From positions 1 through 47,960 of the forward strand of contig JANXNI010000082.1 in the NCBI GenBank assembly GCA_025354165.1: a DNA stretch of 47,960 nucleotides. The letters are read 5' to 3'. The stretch is from Burkholderiales bacterium (GTDB lineage: Bacteria > Pseudomonadota > Gammaproteobacteria > Burkholderiales > Casimicrobiaceae). Below, piece after piece: positions 36,933-45,473 of the stretch. The notes beneath the pieces are model-generated. The model did not search any database. It was not told where the DNA came from and worked only from the letters and a program-made list of their open reading frames with translations. The first letter of the stretch is position 1. Every line of letters begins with the position of its first letter. A program made the position numbers and the translations under genes.

Positions 36933-37302
36933 GGTGATGCTTTTTCACGCTGATTGAGGGATGATTACATTATCGACGAATCCAATAGCTTTTTAGTGCA
37001 ACGACTGTTTCACGCGGGGTATGCGTTATTTATTCAAAAAGTCGACTTATAAAATTTCTTCGCTTCAACCCCCATTTGTACGTTGTTTCAGGCCGGAGTT
37101 ATAAGGTCTATTTTTCTGGCAAAAGTAAACTGACTTTGTCGCTCGATCAGCGCGTGAAGGTCGATTCACCAGATCGATGAACGTCAGGCCAATGGATTGC
37201 AGGTAAGCGACACCAGCCGCACCAGGAGTCACGACAAGGTTGTTGCATCACTTTGATGGCTGCATAGAATCCGGCAATTCGCCCTCCATCACACCCTTCA
37301 CC
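36933..37302. other. 370-bp divergent gap with repeat copy D
   Basis: Contains copy D and the promoters of the divergent aminotransferase and TPR genes. A plus-strand frame from 37240 is an in-frame extension of the TPR gene from a TTG. No separate gene is supported. Confidence 0.5.
36985..37104. repeat. Dispersed palindromic repeat, copy D
   Basis: Starts ATAGCTTTTTAGTG and contains CGCGGGGTATGCGTTATT and AAAAAGTCGACTTAT, then CAACCCCCATTTGTACG. The right end is diverged, so the boundary is approximate. Confidence 0.55.
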
Positions 37303-38064
37303 ATGCCCTACATCGGAATCGGCCTTCACTTCATTGTCGCGCTGTTTTTCGCGATTCATGCACTGCGCTCCGGTCGCCAGATGTATTGGTTGCTCATTCT
37401 TTTCTCGTTCCCGCTGCTCGGCAGCGTGGCGTATTTTTTCGTGGAATATTTGCCTGAGTTGCGCTTCAACCGCACCGCACGCGGCGCGGCGCACGCGGTC
37501 ACGAAATTCATCAAGCCCGACGGCGAGCTGCGCGACGCGCAACGAGCATTCGATCGTGCCGAGACCGTCGGCAATCGCATCCGGCTGGCGCAGGCGCTAC
37601 TCGGCAAGGGAGACGCACCGGGCGCTGCGGCGCAGTTTCGCGAGTGCGCTCAGGGCGCATTCGCCAACGATCCTGACGTGCTTTACGGTCTGGCCGATGC
37701 GGAGTTCGCGTGCGGCAACGCGCCCGCCGCAGCGACCGCGATGAAGACGCTTTTCAAGCATCGCGCGGCACGAAACACCGGTGCCGCCGCACTGCTTTAC
37801 GCGCGAATTCTGGTCATCGCCGAGCCGGAAGACGCTGAGGCTGCCTTTCATCATGCCGTGATCAGCGGCAATGGCCCTGAGCCGCTAATTCGCTACGGTG
37901 AATGGCTGCATAACAAAGGTCGAAACGTTGACGCGGCGCGGCTTTACCAGCAGGTGGTCGATGACGCGAAGCACTGGCCGTCGCACACGAAATCGCTTCA
38001 AAAAGATTGGCTTCGACAGGCACGAGAGGGATTGGTGGCAATCAATACGGAGCGGCAGTCGTAG
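37303..38064 (+). CDS. Membrane-anchored TPR protein
   Basis: A 253-aa protein from the ATG at 37303. Two N-terminal membrane segments (about 3-18 and 25-44, LLILFSFPLLGSVAYFFVEYLP) resemble the N-terminal hairpin of cardiolipin synthase (PLDc_N). The rest is a soluble TPR-like array (QRAFDRAETVGNRIRLAQALLGKGDAPGAAAQF as successive units). There is no phospholipase domain. It is probably a scaffold at the membrane; function is unknown. Confidence 0.72.
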   Translation: MPYIGIGLHFIVALFFAIHALRSGRQMYWLLILFSFPLLGSVAYFFVEYLPELRFNRTARGAAHAVTKFIKPDGELRDAQRAFDRAETVGNRIRLAQALLGKGDAPGAAAQFRECAQGAFANDPDVLYGLADAEFACGNAPAAATAMKTLFKHRAARNTGAAALLYARILVIAEPEDAEAAFHHAVISGNGPEPLIRYGEWLHNKGRNVDAARLYQQVVDDAKHWPSHTKSLQKDWLRQAREGLVAINTERQS

Positions 38065-38078
38065 TCAACGTTTGATTG

Positions 38079-38194
38079 ATAGCTTTTCTATGTATTCACC
38101 GCTGCATTGGGGCTAGCGCCTAATAATTTAAAAAGTCGATAATCGATCTAAATCGACATGAGCCCTTATACAGCGGGGATTTCAGCTAAAAGCC
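38079..38194. repeat. Dispersed palindromic repeat, copy E
   Basis: Starts ATAGCTTTTCTATG, contains CCGCTGCATTGGGGCT and AGCCCTTATACAGCGG as an inverted pair (13 of 16), the core AAAAAGTCGATAAT, and ends CTAAAAGCC. It lies between two convergent genes, 14 bp after the TPR gene stop. Confidence 0.7.
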
Positions 38195-38208
38195 GATTAC
38201 ACGACTCG

Positions 38209-38976
38209 CTAGCTTTTCTGCACCGCAGACAACGCCCGCGCCTGCACCACGAGCTTGTTGTGTGCATCGAGAAACGCCGCCGCGATCACCTTGCCCTCGT
38301 TGGTGATTCCCCAACCCGCAGCGCCGCCCAGCACTTTGCCGATCACGATGCCGCCGACGCCCAAATCGGTCGCTCGCGCCGAGCCTGTCGCTGCCGCCAA
38401 TTGCTCCGTCGTTTCGTTGTCGGTCAGTAGTAGCACCACCTGCGCTTCCTTGAATTTCACGCCGCTCGCCACGCCCGCCCAATCACGCAACGCCGGGATC
38501 AACCCGATGAGCGCAGCGATGCCGCCGCCCGCGTTGTCCTCGCTGAACGTGAGGCTCGGCGTCAGCGTCATGCGCGCGCCGATGCCTTCGCCCTTCTTCG
38601 GCACCGTTTCCGCCTTCAAAAGGCCCGCGTCCTTTAGCGTCTGCTCCTGAATCGTTCCGCGCAAACCCGCCGCGCGATCCACGATGCGGAAGCAGCCGGA
38701 TTGCTGCGCCATCACGCGGATCAGCGGCAGCGGCGTCGGCGGCAATTGCGAGCCGGAGATCACGCTGTAGCCATTCGGATTTTCTGAGAGCGCGATAGTG
38801 GCAATCGGTTTGTCACAGGTCACCAATTCTTTCGCGGCCCCTTGCGCGCCCGCAGGCCCAGCAGAGCCTGAGACTTTGCTGCCACCCTCGCCCAAATCGG
38901 TCTGACGACAGGAAGTCAGCGCGGCAGCGACAAGTAGCAGGAACAGAACCAGCGGACGCATCGTGGCAAACTTCAT
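38209..38976 (-). CDS. CsgG/HfaB-like outer-membrane lipoprotein
   Basis: About 255 aa from the ATG at 38976. Starts at 39006 and 38961 are also possible and no clear ribosome site decides. A signal peptide ends in the lipobox LTSC. The body has CsgG-type features: QQSGCFRIVDR, GTIQEQTLKDAGL, TLTPSLTFSEDNAGGG and a long glycine-rich GIAALIGLIPALRDWAGVA stretch. CsgG proteins form export pores for curli-like subunits, but no curli genes are nearby. The family match is moderate. Confidence 0.65.
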   Translation of the reverse strand: MKFATMRPLVLFLLLVAAALTSCRQTDLGEGGSKVSGSAGPAGAQGAAKELVTCDKPIATIALSENPNGYSVISGSQLPPTPLPLIRVMAQQSGCFRIVDRAAGLRGTIQEQTLKDAGLLKAETVPKKGEGIGARMTLTPSLTFSEDNAGGGIAALIGLIPALRDWAGVASGVKFKEAQVVLLLTDNETTEQLAAATGSARATDLGVGGIVIGKVLGGAAGWGITNEGKVIAAAFLDAHNKLVVQARALSAVQKS

Positions 38977-39057
38977 GGCAAACTTTGAATTGCGAATCAC
39001 GCACATTTAACCCGATTGCCGCGCAACGCGCAGTAGTCGTACGGAAAGAAAAACGTC

Positions 39058-39699
39058 ATGTTGAAACTCTGGGGCCGCAAAAATTCTTCCAACGTCAAGA
39101 AGGTCATGTGGGCCTGTGCCGAGCTGGGCGTGCCGTACGAACGCATCGACGCGGGGCTGCATTTCGGTATCACCACGACCGACGAATTCCGTGAAAAAAA
39201 TCCAAATGGAATGATTCCGGTGATCGACGATGACGGCTTTATTTTGTGGGAATCGAACGCGATTGTGCGCTACCTCTGCGCCAAATATCCAAAGGCTCCG
39301 TTCTGGCCGACTGACCCGAAAATTCGCGCCTCCGCTGACCGCTGGATGGACTGGCAACTCACCACGCTCGGCCCGCCCATCGGCCCCGCGTTCATGCAGC
39401 TCGTGCGCGCACCGCAAGAGGAATGGGACATGAAAATGATCTCGGCCAATGTGCCCAAAGCCGCCCAAAACTGGAAAATTGCGGACCGACAATTGGGCAA
39501 AACCAAATGGCTAACGGGTGACGATTTCACCGTTGGCGATGTCCCGGCGGCGATCCTCGCCTACACGTGGTTTGAAATGCCATTGGCCAAGGCCGGACTT
39601 GAGCAGCATCGCGTGCCAATGGCGAACGTGGATCGCTGGTACGCGCAGTTGAATGCAATGCCGAATTTCAAAGAAATTGTGGCAATTGGGTTGACCTGA
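39058..39699 (+). CDS. Glutathione S-transferase family protein
   Basis: Cytoplasmic protein of 213 aa with an N-terminal thioredoxin-like domain (MLKLWGRKNSSNVKKVMWA, then NPNGMIPVIDDDGFILWESNAIVRYL with the glutathione-binding ES) and a C-terminal helical domain (LTGDDFTVGDVPAAILAY). The AAAGAAAAA site lies upstream of the ATG. The substrate is unknown. It precedes thyA by 29 bp. Confidence 0.9.
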   Translation: MLKLWGRKNSSNVKKVMWACAELGVPYERIDAGLHFGITTTDEFREKNPNGMIPVIDDDGFILWESNAIVRYLCAKYPKAPFWPTDPKIRASADRWMDWQLTTLGPPIGPAFMQLVRAPQEEWDMKMISANVPKAAQNWKIADRQLGKTKWLTGDDFTVGDVPAAILAYTWFEMPLAKAGLEQHRVPMANVDRWYAQLNAMPNFKEIVAIGLT

Positions 39700-39728
39700 T
39701 CACGCGCGTAAATCGCTAAAATTGCGCT

Positions 39729-40652
39729 ATGAACTCTGCCTTTTCTACCGCATACACCATCGCTCAATCCGTCCAGCCCGCGCTCGAACAGCCCTACCTC
39801 GACCTGCTCGAACAAGTTCGCGCACAAGGCGCTGAAAAGGGAGATCGCACCGGCACCGGAACGCGCTCGATCTTTGGTGCGCAGATGCGATTTGACCTCT
39901 CGCGCGGCTTCCCGCTGTTGACGACGAAGAAGGTTCACTGGAAAAGCATTGCTTACGAATTGCTTTGGTTTTTGCGTGGCGATGGCAACGCAAAATGGTT
40001 GCAGGATCGTGGCGTCACCATCTGGAACGAATGGGCGAAACCCGACGGCGATTTAGGCCCGGTGTACGGCGTGCAATGGCGCTCATGGCCTAAGCGTGAG
40101 GAAGATGGCGGGGGCACGATCGACCAGATCGCAAACGCAGTAGAGATGCTCAAACGCGATCCGAATTCGCGCCGCATCATCGTGTCGGCGTGGAACGTGG
40201 CGGACCTGCCGAAGATGGCACTTTTGCCGTGCCATGCGTTCTTTCAGTTTTATGTCGCCGACCCGATTTCTGCACGAGATCGGGCACGCGCAAAGGAAGA
40301 AGGTCTCGACGACACGCTGCCCAAACCGCGCCTGTCCTGCCAGCTTTATCAGCGAAGCGCCGACCTTTTTCTCGGCGTGCCGTTCAACATCGCGAGCTAC
40401 GCGTTACTCACGCACATGATTGCGCAGCAATGTGATCTGGTCGTCGGCGACTTCATCTGGACGGGTGGTGATTGCCACATTTACAGCAATCATTTTGAGC
40501 AAGTTGCTACGCAGTTGTTGCGCACGCCGATGCCGCCGCCGAGGCTGGTCATCAAACGCAAGCCTGCGTCAATTTTTGAGTATGTGTTTGAGGACTTTGA
40601 GATTGCCGACTATGAGAGTCATGCGGCGATTAAGGCGCCGGTGGCGGTTTAG
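39729..40652 (+). CDS. thyA: Thymidylate synthase with an N-terminal extension and an insertion
   Basis: Makes dTMP from dUMP and methylene-tetrahydrofolate; cytoplasmic dimer. At 307 aa it is longer than the 264-aa E. coli enzyme. A 30-residue N-terminal extension precedes [19 protein letters not shown]. The catalytic Cys168 lies in [12 protein letters not shown]. Between YVAD and LSCQLYQRS, where E. coli has two residues, there are about 23 extra charged residues (176-199). The end IKAPVAV is intact, so the enzyme should be active. Confidence 0.96.
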   Translation: MNSAFSTAYTIAQSVQPALEQPYLDLLEQVRAQGAEKGDRTGTGTRSIFGAQMRFDLSRGFPLLTTKKVHWKSIAYELLWFLRGDGNAKWLQDRGVTIWNEWAKPDGDLGPVYGVQWRSWPKREEDGGGTIDQIANAVEMLKRDPNSRRIIVSAWNVADLPKMALLPCHAFFQFYVADPISARDRARAKEEGLDDTLPKPRLSCQLYQRSADLFLGVPFNIASYALLTHMIAQQCDLVVGDFIWTGGDCHIYSNHFEQVATQLLRTPMPPPRLVIKRKPASIFEYVFEDFEIADYESHAAIKAPVAV

Positions 40653-40655
40653 CGC

Positions 40656-41000
40656 ATGCCTATCGTTGCCGTGATGGTGCATGTCGCTGACGTTGAAGCC
40701 GGGATGCTTTGGTACCAACAAGCCTTTCCATCGGCAAAGCGCAAGTCAATCCCTGAGCCGTTCTTCGAATATCTTGATGCAGACGGCGTGAGTATCGAGA
40801 TTGTGCACGCAGATGAAAAAGTTGCGTCTGGCGCAGCAGGCTCCGTAGTTTATTGGCACGTCGAAGACTTTGATTTGGCGCTTCGACACATGCAGTCAAT
40901 CGGCGCGACGCTCTGTCGTGGCCCTTTGAAAATAGAAGAGCACAAGCGCATGTGTCAAGTACGTGATCCGTGGGGCAATTGCATCGGACTGCGCGGTTAA
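40656..41000 (+). CDS. VOC (glyoxalase/bleomycin-resistance) family protein
   Basis: A 114-aa single-domain protein with the VOC pattern: an opening strand VAVMVHVADVEAGMLWYQQAF, central SIEIVH, and a closing QVRDPWGNCIGLRG with the metal-ligand-type DPWGN. It starts 3 bp after the thyA stop, so it may be co-transcribed. The substrate is unknown. It overlaps the convergent VapC gene end by 4 bp. Confidence 0.85.
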   Translation: MPIVAVMVHVADVEAGMLWYQQAFPSAKRKSIPEPFFEYLDADGVSIEIVHADEKVASGAAGSVVYWHVEDFDLALRHMQSIGATLCRGPLKIEEHKRMCQVRDPWGNCIGLRG

Positions 41001-41398
41001 GGTTGAACCCAGTTCTCCACCTGCAATCCCGCGTACCCCATAAAGTCCCGCTCATTGTTCGTGGCCAGCGTCACATCCAAAGCAATCGCATGCGCGGCAA
41101 TCATGCGATCCAGAATATTTTTTCTGCGCTCCGGCGCGGAGGCGGTCAAGCGCGCATAGCTGCGCGCCGCGTCATCATCAAACGGGAGCGATGCGACTCT
41201 TGCACTAAGCGCATTCAGCACGCGCAACTGCCGGGAACGCTGCGTAACGTCGAGCTCCACACCGAGAAAGAGCTCGGCGTAGGTCACGCTTGACATAATC
41301 GCATCACCTTCGTTGAGCGTGGCGAAACGCGCGCGCACACTGGCCGGGTCGTGGCGCGTCAGGTAGATGCAGATATTGGTGTCCAGCATGTAGCGCAT
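40997..41398 (-). CDS. vapC: PIN-domain toxin (VapC type)
   Basis: Ribonuclease toxin of a type II toxin-antitoxin pair, 133 aa. The acidic set of PIN nucleases is present: D6 in MLDTNICIYL, E42 in YAELFLGVE, D97 in ILDRMIAAHA and the LATNNERDF motif. VapC toxins commonly cut tRNA or rRNA; the target here is unknown. It begins 3 bp after the antitoxin gene on the same strand. Confidence 0.9.
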   Translation of the reverse strand: MRYMLDTNICIYLTRHDPASVRARFATLNEGDAIMSSVTYAELFLGVELDVTQRSRQLRVLNALSARVASLPFDDDAARSYARLTASAPERRKNILDRMIAAHAIALDVTLATNNERDFMGYAGLQVENWVQP

Positions 41399-41401
41399 GG
41401 A

Positions 41402-41764
41402 CTACTTTCTTTTGATCACTTTGACCGCCGTCACCTTTGCTTTAGTCGCAGCAACTTTCTTCTCGGACAAAGCCTTCGGAACGTAGGTCGCGCGTGGCTC
41501 CTGAACTGAGAAACCACCCGCGCCGATGCCTTCCCAATCGCGCTCTTCCTGCTCCTGCGAGTAACGCCCGTCTTTCATGAAATCTGGCCCGAACTGCGCG
41601 AAGATATCCATTACATCTGCCAAGGATTTTCGCTCCGCCGCGCGCAGCACCAGCGTGTCGCCTTTGCGCTCGATAATTACGTCCTGCGAAGGCTCAAAAA
41701 TCGCGAGATCTTTGGGGATACGCACAGCGAGTGAATTGCCACTTTTGAAAGCTTTGGTTTGCAT
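41402..41764 (-). CDS. vapB: AbrB/SpoVT-type antitoxin (VapB type)
   Basis: DNA-binding antitoxin of 120 aa. The N-terminal swapped-hairpin fold is clear (KAFKSGNSLAVRIPKDL). It is longer than usual VapB proteins and ends in a Lys-rich tail (AATKAKVTAVKVIKRK), which may help DNA binding. It precedes the toxin gene. The palindrome at 41813 upstream is the probable operator. Confidence 0.88.
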   Translation of the reverse strand: MQTKAFKSGNSLAVRIPKDLAIFEPSQDVIIERKGDTLVLRAAERKSLADVMDIFAQFGPDFMKDGRYSQEQEERDWEGIGAGGFSVQEPRATYVPKALSEKKVAATKAKVTAVKVIKRK

Positions 41765-41812
41765 GATCGGCTCGCGACTGAGGAAAAGAAGGTTCGCAAA
41801 TAAGCGATGTAT

Positions 41813-41830
41813 ATACAGTATATACTGTAT
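41813..41830. promoter_or_regulatory. Perfect 18-bp palindrome, operator between vapBC and the helicase
   Basis: ATACAGTATATACTGTAT is self-complementary. It lies 48 bp upstream of the antitoxin start and 5 bp before the helicase ATG. VapB-type antitoxins bind such sites to repress their own operon. Its place suggests the same site also controls the helicase. Confidence 0.6.
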
Positions 41831-41835
41831 CGATT

Positions 41836-44502
41836 ATGCCAGCGATCCAGCCAAAATCACGCGCAACCGCTGCCGACAAAAAAGCCGTTAGTGCTGCGGA
41901 GCAGTTCTTCGCAGATCGCGGCTGGACGCCGTTCGCTTTCCAACGCGAAACATGGGCCGCGCAGGCTGCGGGCAAGAGTGGGCTGATTAACGCGCCGACT
42001 GGATTTGGCAAAACGTATGCGGCGTTTTGTGGATTGTGCGGAGACCCCAAGACAAACATCGCTATACCCCCTCTCCCTTTGCGGGAGAGGGTTGGGGTGC
42101 GGGGTAAGGTAGCGCTCAAAGCCACCTTGGCGGATGACGCCACTGTCACCCTCTCCCCAACCCCTCTCCCCTCAAGGGAGAGGCGCTTTATCGCTCCCCC
42201 CATCACTATCCTCTGGATCACCCCGCTAAAAGCCCTCGCTGCCGACACCCTGCTCTCGCTCAAAGACGCAGCCGCCGCCATGCAGCCCACCTGGACTGTC
42301 GGCCTGCGCACGGGTGACGTATCCACCAGCGAGCGCGCGAAGCAGGATCGGCGCTTGCCCACGGTGCTCGTGACCACGCCGGAATCACTCGCGCTGATGC
42401 TCACCAAGGCGGACTGGCAGTCCCGGCTCGGCAGCTTGACTTGCATCGTGGTGGATGAATGGCATGAGCTGTTGTCGTCGAAGCGCGGCGTGCTGCTTGA
42501 GCTGTGTCTTTCGCGCGTTCGCGGTGGCAGAAAAAAAGGCAGCAAGCCGCTACAAACCTGGGGCATGAGCGCAACGCTCGGCAACCTTGATGAAGCGATG
42601 CGGGTGCTAATCGGTCCGGACGCGGCGCTCGCAGGCGAAGGCGTGTTGATCAGCGGCAGGATCAAGAAAGACATCGTGATCGATTCATTGATGCCGAAAA
42701 CGATTGAACGCTTTCCGTGGGGCGGGCATTTGGGTTTGCGGTTGTTACCCGAAGTTCTGACAAAACTTGGGCAGTCAAAGAGCACGCTGATCTTCACCAA
42801 CACGCGCTCGCAAACCGAGATTTGGTATCAGGCGCTGCTCGATGCGAAGCCCGAACTCGCGGGCCTGATTGCGCTGCATCACGGTTCACTCGACAAGGCC
42901 ACGCGCGCCTATGTGGAGGAAGGCATCAAGAGCGGCGCGCTGTTAGCGGTGGTGTGTACCAGCTCGCTTGATCTCGGTGTGGACTTTCGCCCGGTGGAGC
43001 AAGTGCTGCAAATCGGATCGCCCAAGGGCATCGCGCGCCTCTTGCAGCGCGCAGGGCGCAGCGGACATCAACCGGGCGCAAAAAGCCGCGTCACGGTCGT
43101 GCCAACGCATGCGCTGGAGCTCGTGGAGGCGGCTGCCGCGCGACAAGCGGCATACGCGGGACACATCGAATCTCGTACACCGTTAGGGCAGGGTCACAGC
43201 GGCGCAAAGTGGCGCTCACTCGATGTGCTCACGCAGCACATGGTGAGCTGCGCGCTGGGTGGCGGCTTCGACGCGGATGAGTTGCGCGCCGAAGTGGAGC
43301 GCACTTTTTCGTACATGGCGCTTACTGATGCTGAATGGACGTGGTGTCTGGATTTTGTAACGAAGGGTGGCGCATCGCTGTCGGCGTATCCCGATTTTCA
43401 CAAAGTCGTGATCGACGCGGAGACTGGCCACTACGTCGTCACGGATCGTCGCATCGCAACGCGCCATCGCACCAACATCGGCACCATCGTGTCCGAGGCG
43501 TCGATCACCGTGCAGTTCCTCGGCGGCGCGCGGCTCGGCCATGTTGAAGAGGATTTCATCGCCCGCCTGAATCCCGGTGACGCTTTCATTTTCGCGGGCC
43601 GCGTGGTCGAGTTCATCCGCGTTCGCGAGATGACGGCGTATGTGCGGCGCGCGGCAAAACGGAAAAATCTCGTACCGCGTTGGGCAGGTGGAAAAATGCC
43701 ACTCTCCACTCAACTCGCGGACGCGACGCGTACGTTGATCGCCGAAGCAAAGCACGGCATTTACTCAACGCCCGAGACCCAACTGTGCGCGCCACTTTTC
43801 GCATTACAAGCCCGCTTGTCGATGCTGCCGGACGACAAAGAATGGCTCGTTGAGTCGTTCAAAAGTAAAGAGGGTTGGCACCTGTTCTTCTTCCCGTTTG
43901 AAGGGCGATTGGTACATCTCGGGTTAGCAACATTGTTCAGCTACCGCATCGCCAAGGATCATCCTGAATTGGGCAAAACCTTTTCGATAGCGATCAATGA
44001 CTACGGCTTCGAATTGCTCTCACCTACCGAGGTCACGTTGAGCGCGAAGGACCTACGCGAACTGCTCGATTCAAGGAACGTCGAGGCCGACATCCTTGCC
44101 GGACTCAACGCCGCCGAGCTAGGCAAACGCCAATTCCGCGAGATCGCCCGAGTCGCGGGTTTGATCGATCAAGGCTATCCCGGTCAGAACAAATCTAGCA
44201 AACAATTGCAGGCATCGAGCGGATTGTTGTATGAAGTATTCACTACCTACGACAGCGATAATTTGCTGCTGAAACAGGCCGTGCGCGAAGTGCTGGAGCG
44301 GCAACTGGAAGCATCACGTTTAGCCTCCGCGCTTCTGCGATTGCGCGGCAGCAAAGCGCTGATGGTTACATGTGATCGGCCGACGCCCTTCTCGTTTCCA
44401 CTGATGGTTGAACGGTTGCGCGAGAAGTTAACTACGGAGCAGATTGAACAGAGAGTGGCACGGATGGTGGCGGAGTTGGATGGGGTGGCAAGCGCAAATT
44501 GA
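41836..44502 (+). CDS. Lhr-type (ligase-associated) DEXH-box helicase with repeat insertion
   Basis: Superfamily 2 DNA helicase of 888 aa, of the type found with ligase-associated DNA repair genes. Motif I is NAPTGFGKT (near 55-61), motif Ia WITPLKALAAD, motif II DEWHE, motif III SATLG, motif IV IFTNTRSQTE, motif VI QRAGRSGHQ, followed by the Lhr winged-helix and beta-barrel core. Residues about 75-118, between motifs I and Ia, come from inserted CTCTCCC-type repeats kept in frame. No ligase or exonuclease partner gene lies in the window. It starts 5 bp after the vapBC operator. Confidence 0.9.
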   Translation: MPAIQPKSRATAADKKAVSAAEQFFADRGWTPFAFQRETWAAQAAGKSGLINAPTGFGKTYAAFCGLCGDPKTNIAIPPLPLRERVGVRGKVALKATLADDATVTLSPTPLPSRERRFIAPPITILWITPLKALAADTLLSLKDAAAAMQPTWTVGLRTGDVSTSERAKQDRRLPTVLVTTPESLALMLTKADWQSRLGSLTCIVVDEWHELLSSKRGVLLELCLSRVRGGRKKGSKPLQTWGMSATLGNLDEAMRVLIGPDAALAGEGVLISGRIKKDIVIDSLMPKTIERFPWGGHLGLRLLPEVLTKLGQSKSTLIFTNTRSQTEIWYQALLDAKPELAGLIALHHGSLDKATRAYVEEGIKSGALLAVVCTSSLDLGVDFRPVEQVLQIGSPKGIARLLQRAGRSGHQPGAKSRVTVVPTHALELVEAAAARQAAYAGHIESRTPLGQGHSGAKWRSLDVLTQHMVSCALGGGFDADELRAEVERTFSYMALTDAEWTWCLDFVTKGGASLSAYPDFHKVVIDAETGHYVVTDRRIATRHRTNIGTIVSEASITVQFLGGARLGHVEEDFIARLNPGDAFIFAGRVVEFIRVREMTAYVRRAAKRKNLVPRWAGGKMPLSTQLADATRTLIAEAKHGIYSTPETQLCAPLFALQARLSMLPDDKEWLVESFKSKEGWHLFFFPFEGRLVHLGLATLFSYRIAKDHPELGKTFSIAINDYGFELLSPTEVTLSAKDLRELLDSRNVEADILAGLNAAELGKRQFREIARVAGLIDQGYPGQNKSSKQLQASSGLLYEVFTTYDSDNLLLKQAVREVLERQLEASRLASALLRLRGSKALMVTCDRPTPFSFPLMVERLREKLTTEQIEQRVARMVAELDGVASAN
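42069..42183. repeat. CTCTCCC-type repeats inside the helicase gene
   Basis: Left unit CCTCTCCC, loop, GGGAGAGG followed by GTTGGGGTGCGGGG (42069-42104); right unit CACCCTCTCCCCAACCCC and a second hairpin (42147-42183). The two units are inverted to each other, so the whole block is a composite palindrome. It adds peptides such as PLPLRERVGVRG and LSPTPLPSRER to the protein. Confidence 0.75.
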
Positions 44503-44510
44503 TCAATGCC

Positions 44511-44606
44511 GTGGGGCGGGCACTGCCCGCCTTGTGAACTCATCGGCGCAGCCGCAATTACTTTTGCGCTTCGCGAAGACTACTAGGCGGGCAGTGCCTG
44601 CCCTAC
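44511..44606. repeat. Palindromic repeat (GGGCGGGCACTGCCCGCC type) after the helicase
   Basis: Left arm GTGGGGCGGGCACTGCCCGC (44511-44530) and right arm GCGGGCAGTGCCTGCCCTAC (44587-44606) pair at 18 of 20 positions, with a smaller hairpin TGCGCTTCGCGAAG-like inside. It fills the gap between two convergent genes. Confidence 0.65.
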
Positions 44607-44610
44607 GAAA

Positions 44611-44988
44611 CTAACAGTCAGCCCGCCCCAACCGTTTCTCCCCAAACCGAAACCAAGCCCGCACAATCCGCTCGCCCTGCACCTCATACATCGCGATCAA
44701 CTCAATGGTTCCAATACCTTCCGGTTCAGGAAAATTCCGCGTAATCACCTCCTGATCAATCACCAGATTGCCCATCGCGATCCGGTTTACCAACCGGGCA
44801 TGCAAATCAGGCTCCTGCAAACGAATGCTCAACCACTCACGAACCTGCGCGGCTCCACTCGCCACCAGCGTGGACGGAAATTCAAAATGCTGAATGTCGT
44901 CAGAATAAATCGCCATCAACGCACCCACATCGTGAGCGTTGTAGGCGTCTAGTTGGCGTTGGACAATGGCGGTAGGATCAAGTGTCAT
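44611..44988 (-). CDS. NTF2-like / SnoaL-type protein
   Basis: A 125-aa single-domain protein from the ATG at 44988, with the alpha-plus-beta barrel pattern IVQRQLDAYNAHDVGALMAIYSDD and the closing YEVQGERIVRAWFRFGEKR. Such proteins include isomerases and binding proteins; no function can be given. It overlaps the thioesterase gene by 11 bp and should be translated with it. Confidence 0.8.
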   Translation of the reverse strand: MTLDPTAIVQRQLDAYNAHDVGALMAIYSDDIQHFEFPSTLVASGAAQVREWLSIRLQEPDLHARLVNRIAMGNLVIDQEVITRNFPEPEGIGTIELIAMYEVQGERIVRAWFRFGEKRLGRADC

Positions 44989-45436
44989 GGGTTGCAAGAT
45001 TCAGTTCGTGATTGGGGAGTGCGATAGAGATCGCTTGCAACGCATCGCGAATCTTCGCGGGAATCGCCACACTTTTCCTCGCCGCTCTATCCACAAACAC
45101 ATGCACAAAGAAGCCGCTAGCACGCGGCACTTCATCACCTTCACCAAACAGCCCAACTTCGTAGCGCACCGAGCTGTTGCCGAGTTTGGTGACGCATAAG
45201 CCAGCGTGCACAAGCTCCGGGAACGAGAAGCTTTTCTTGTAAGTACAGCCCGAGTCCACAGCGAAGCCAACGATCGGTGCGTTATGAATATCAAGGCCAC
45301 CTACGCGAATCAGGTATTCGTTGATGACCGTGTCGAACCAGCTGTAGTAGACGACGTTATTAACGTGACCGTAAATGTCGTTGTCCATCCAGCGGGTGGG
45401 GATGGTGAGAAAGTGTTTGTAATGGGAACGGGACAT
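44978..45436 (-). CDS. Acyl-CoA thioesterase (YbgC/4HBT family)
   Basis: Hot-dog-fold hydrolase of 152 aa. RWMDNDIYGHVNNVVYYSWFD carries the Asp and the HVNN motif typical of the family's active site. Likely hydrolyses acyl-CoA in the cytoplasm. It overlaps the NTF2-like gene downstream. Confidence 0.9.
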   Translation of the reverse strand: MSRSHYKHFLTIPTRWMDNDIYGHVNNVVYYSWFDTVINEYLIRVGGLDIHNAPIVGFAVDSGCTYKKSFSFPELVHAGLCVTKLGNSSVRYEVGLFGEGDEVPRASGFFVHVFVDRAARKSVAIPAKIRDALQAISIALPNHELNLATHDT

Positions 45437-45473
45437 TCACAAATTATCAACCAACTTGCGACGACACGTTGGA

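Noticed and set aside
37147-37542. 131-codon minus-strand frame
   Set aside because: Antisense to the TPR gene; no domain and no ribosome site.
41694-42803. Minus-strand open frame of 369 codons across the vapB start and helicase
   Set aside because: Antisense to the helicase motifs and to the operator; Ser/Pro-rich shadow.
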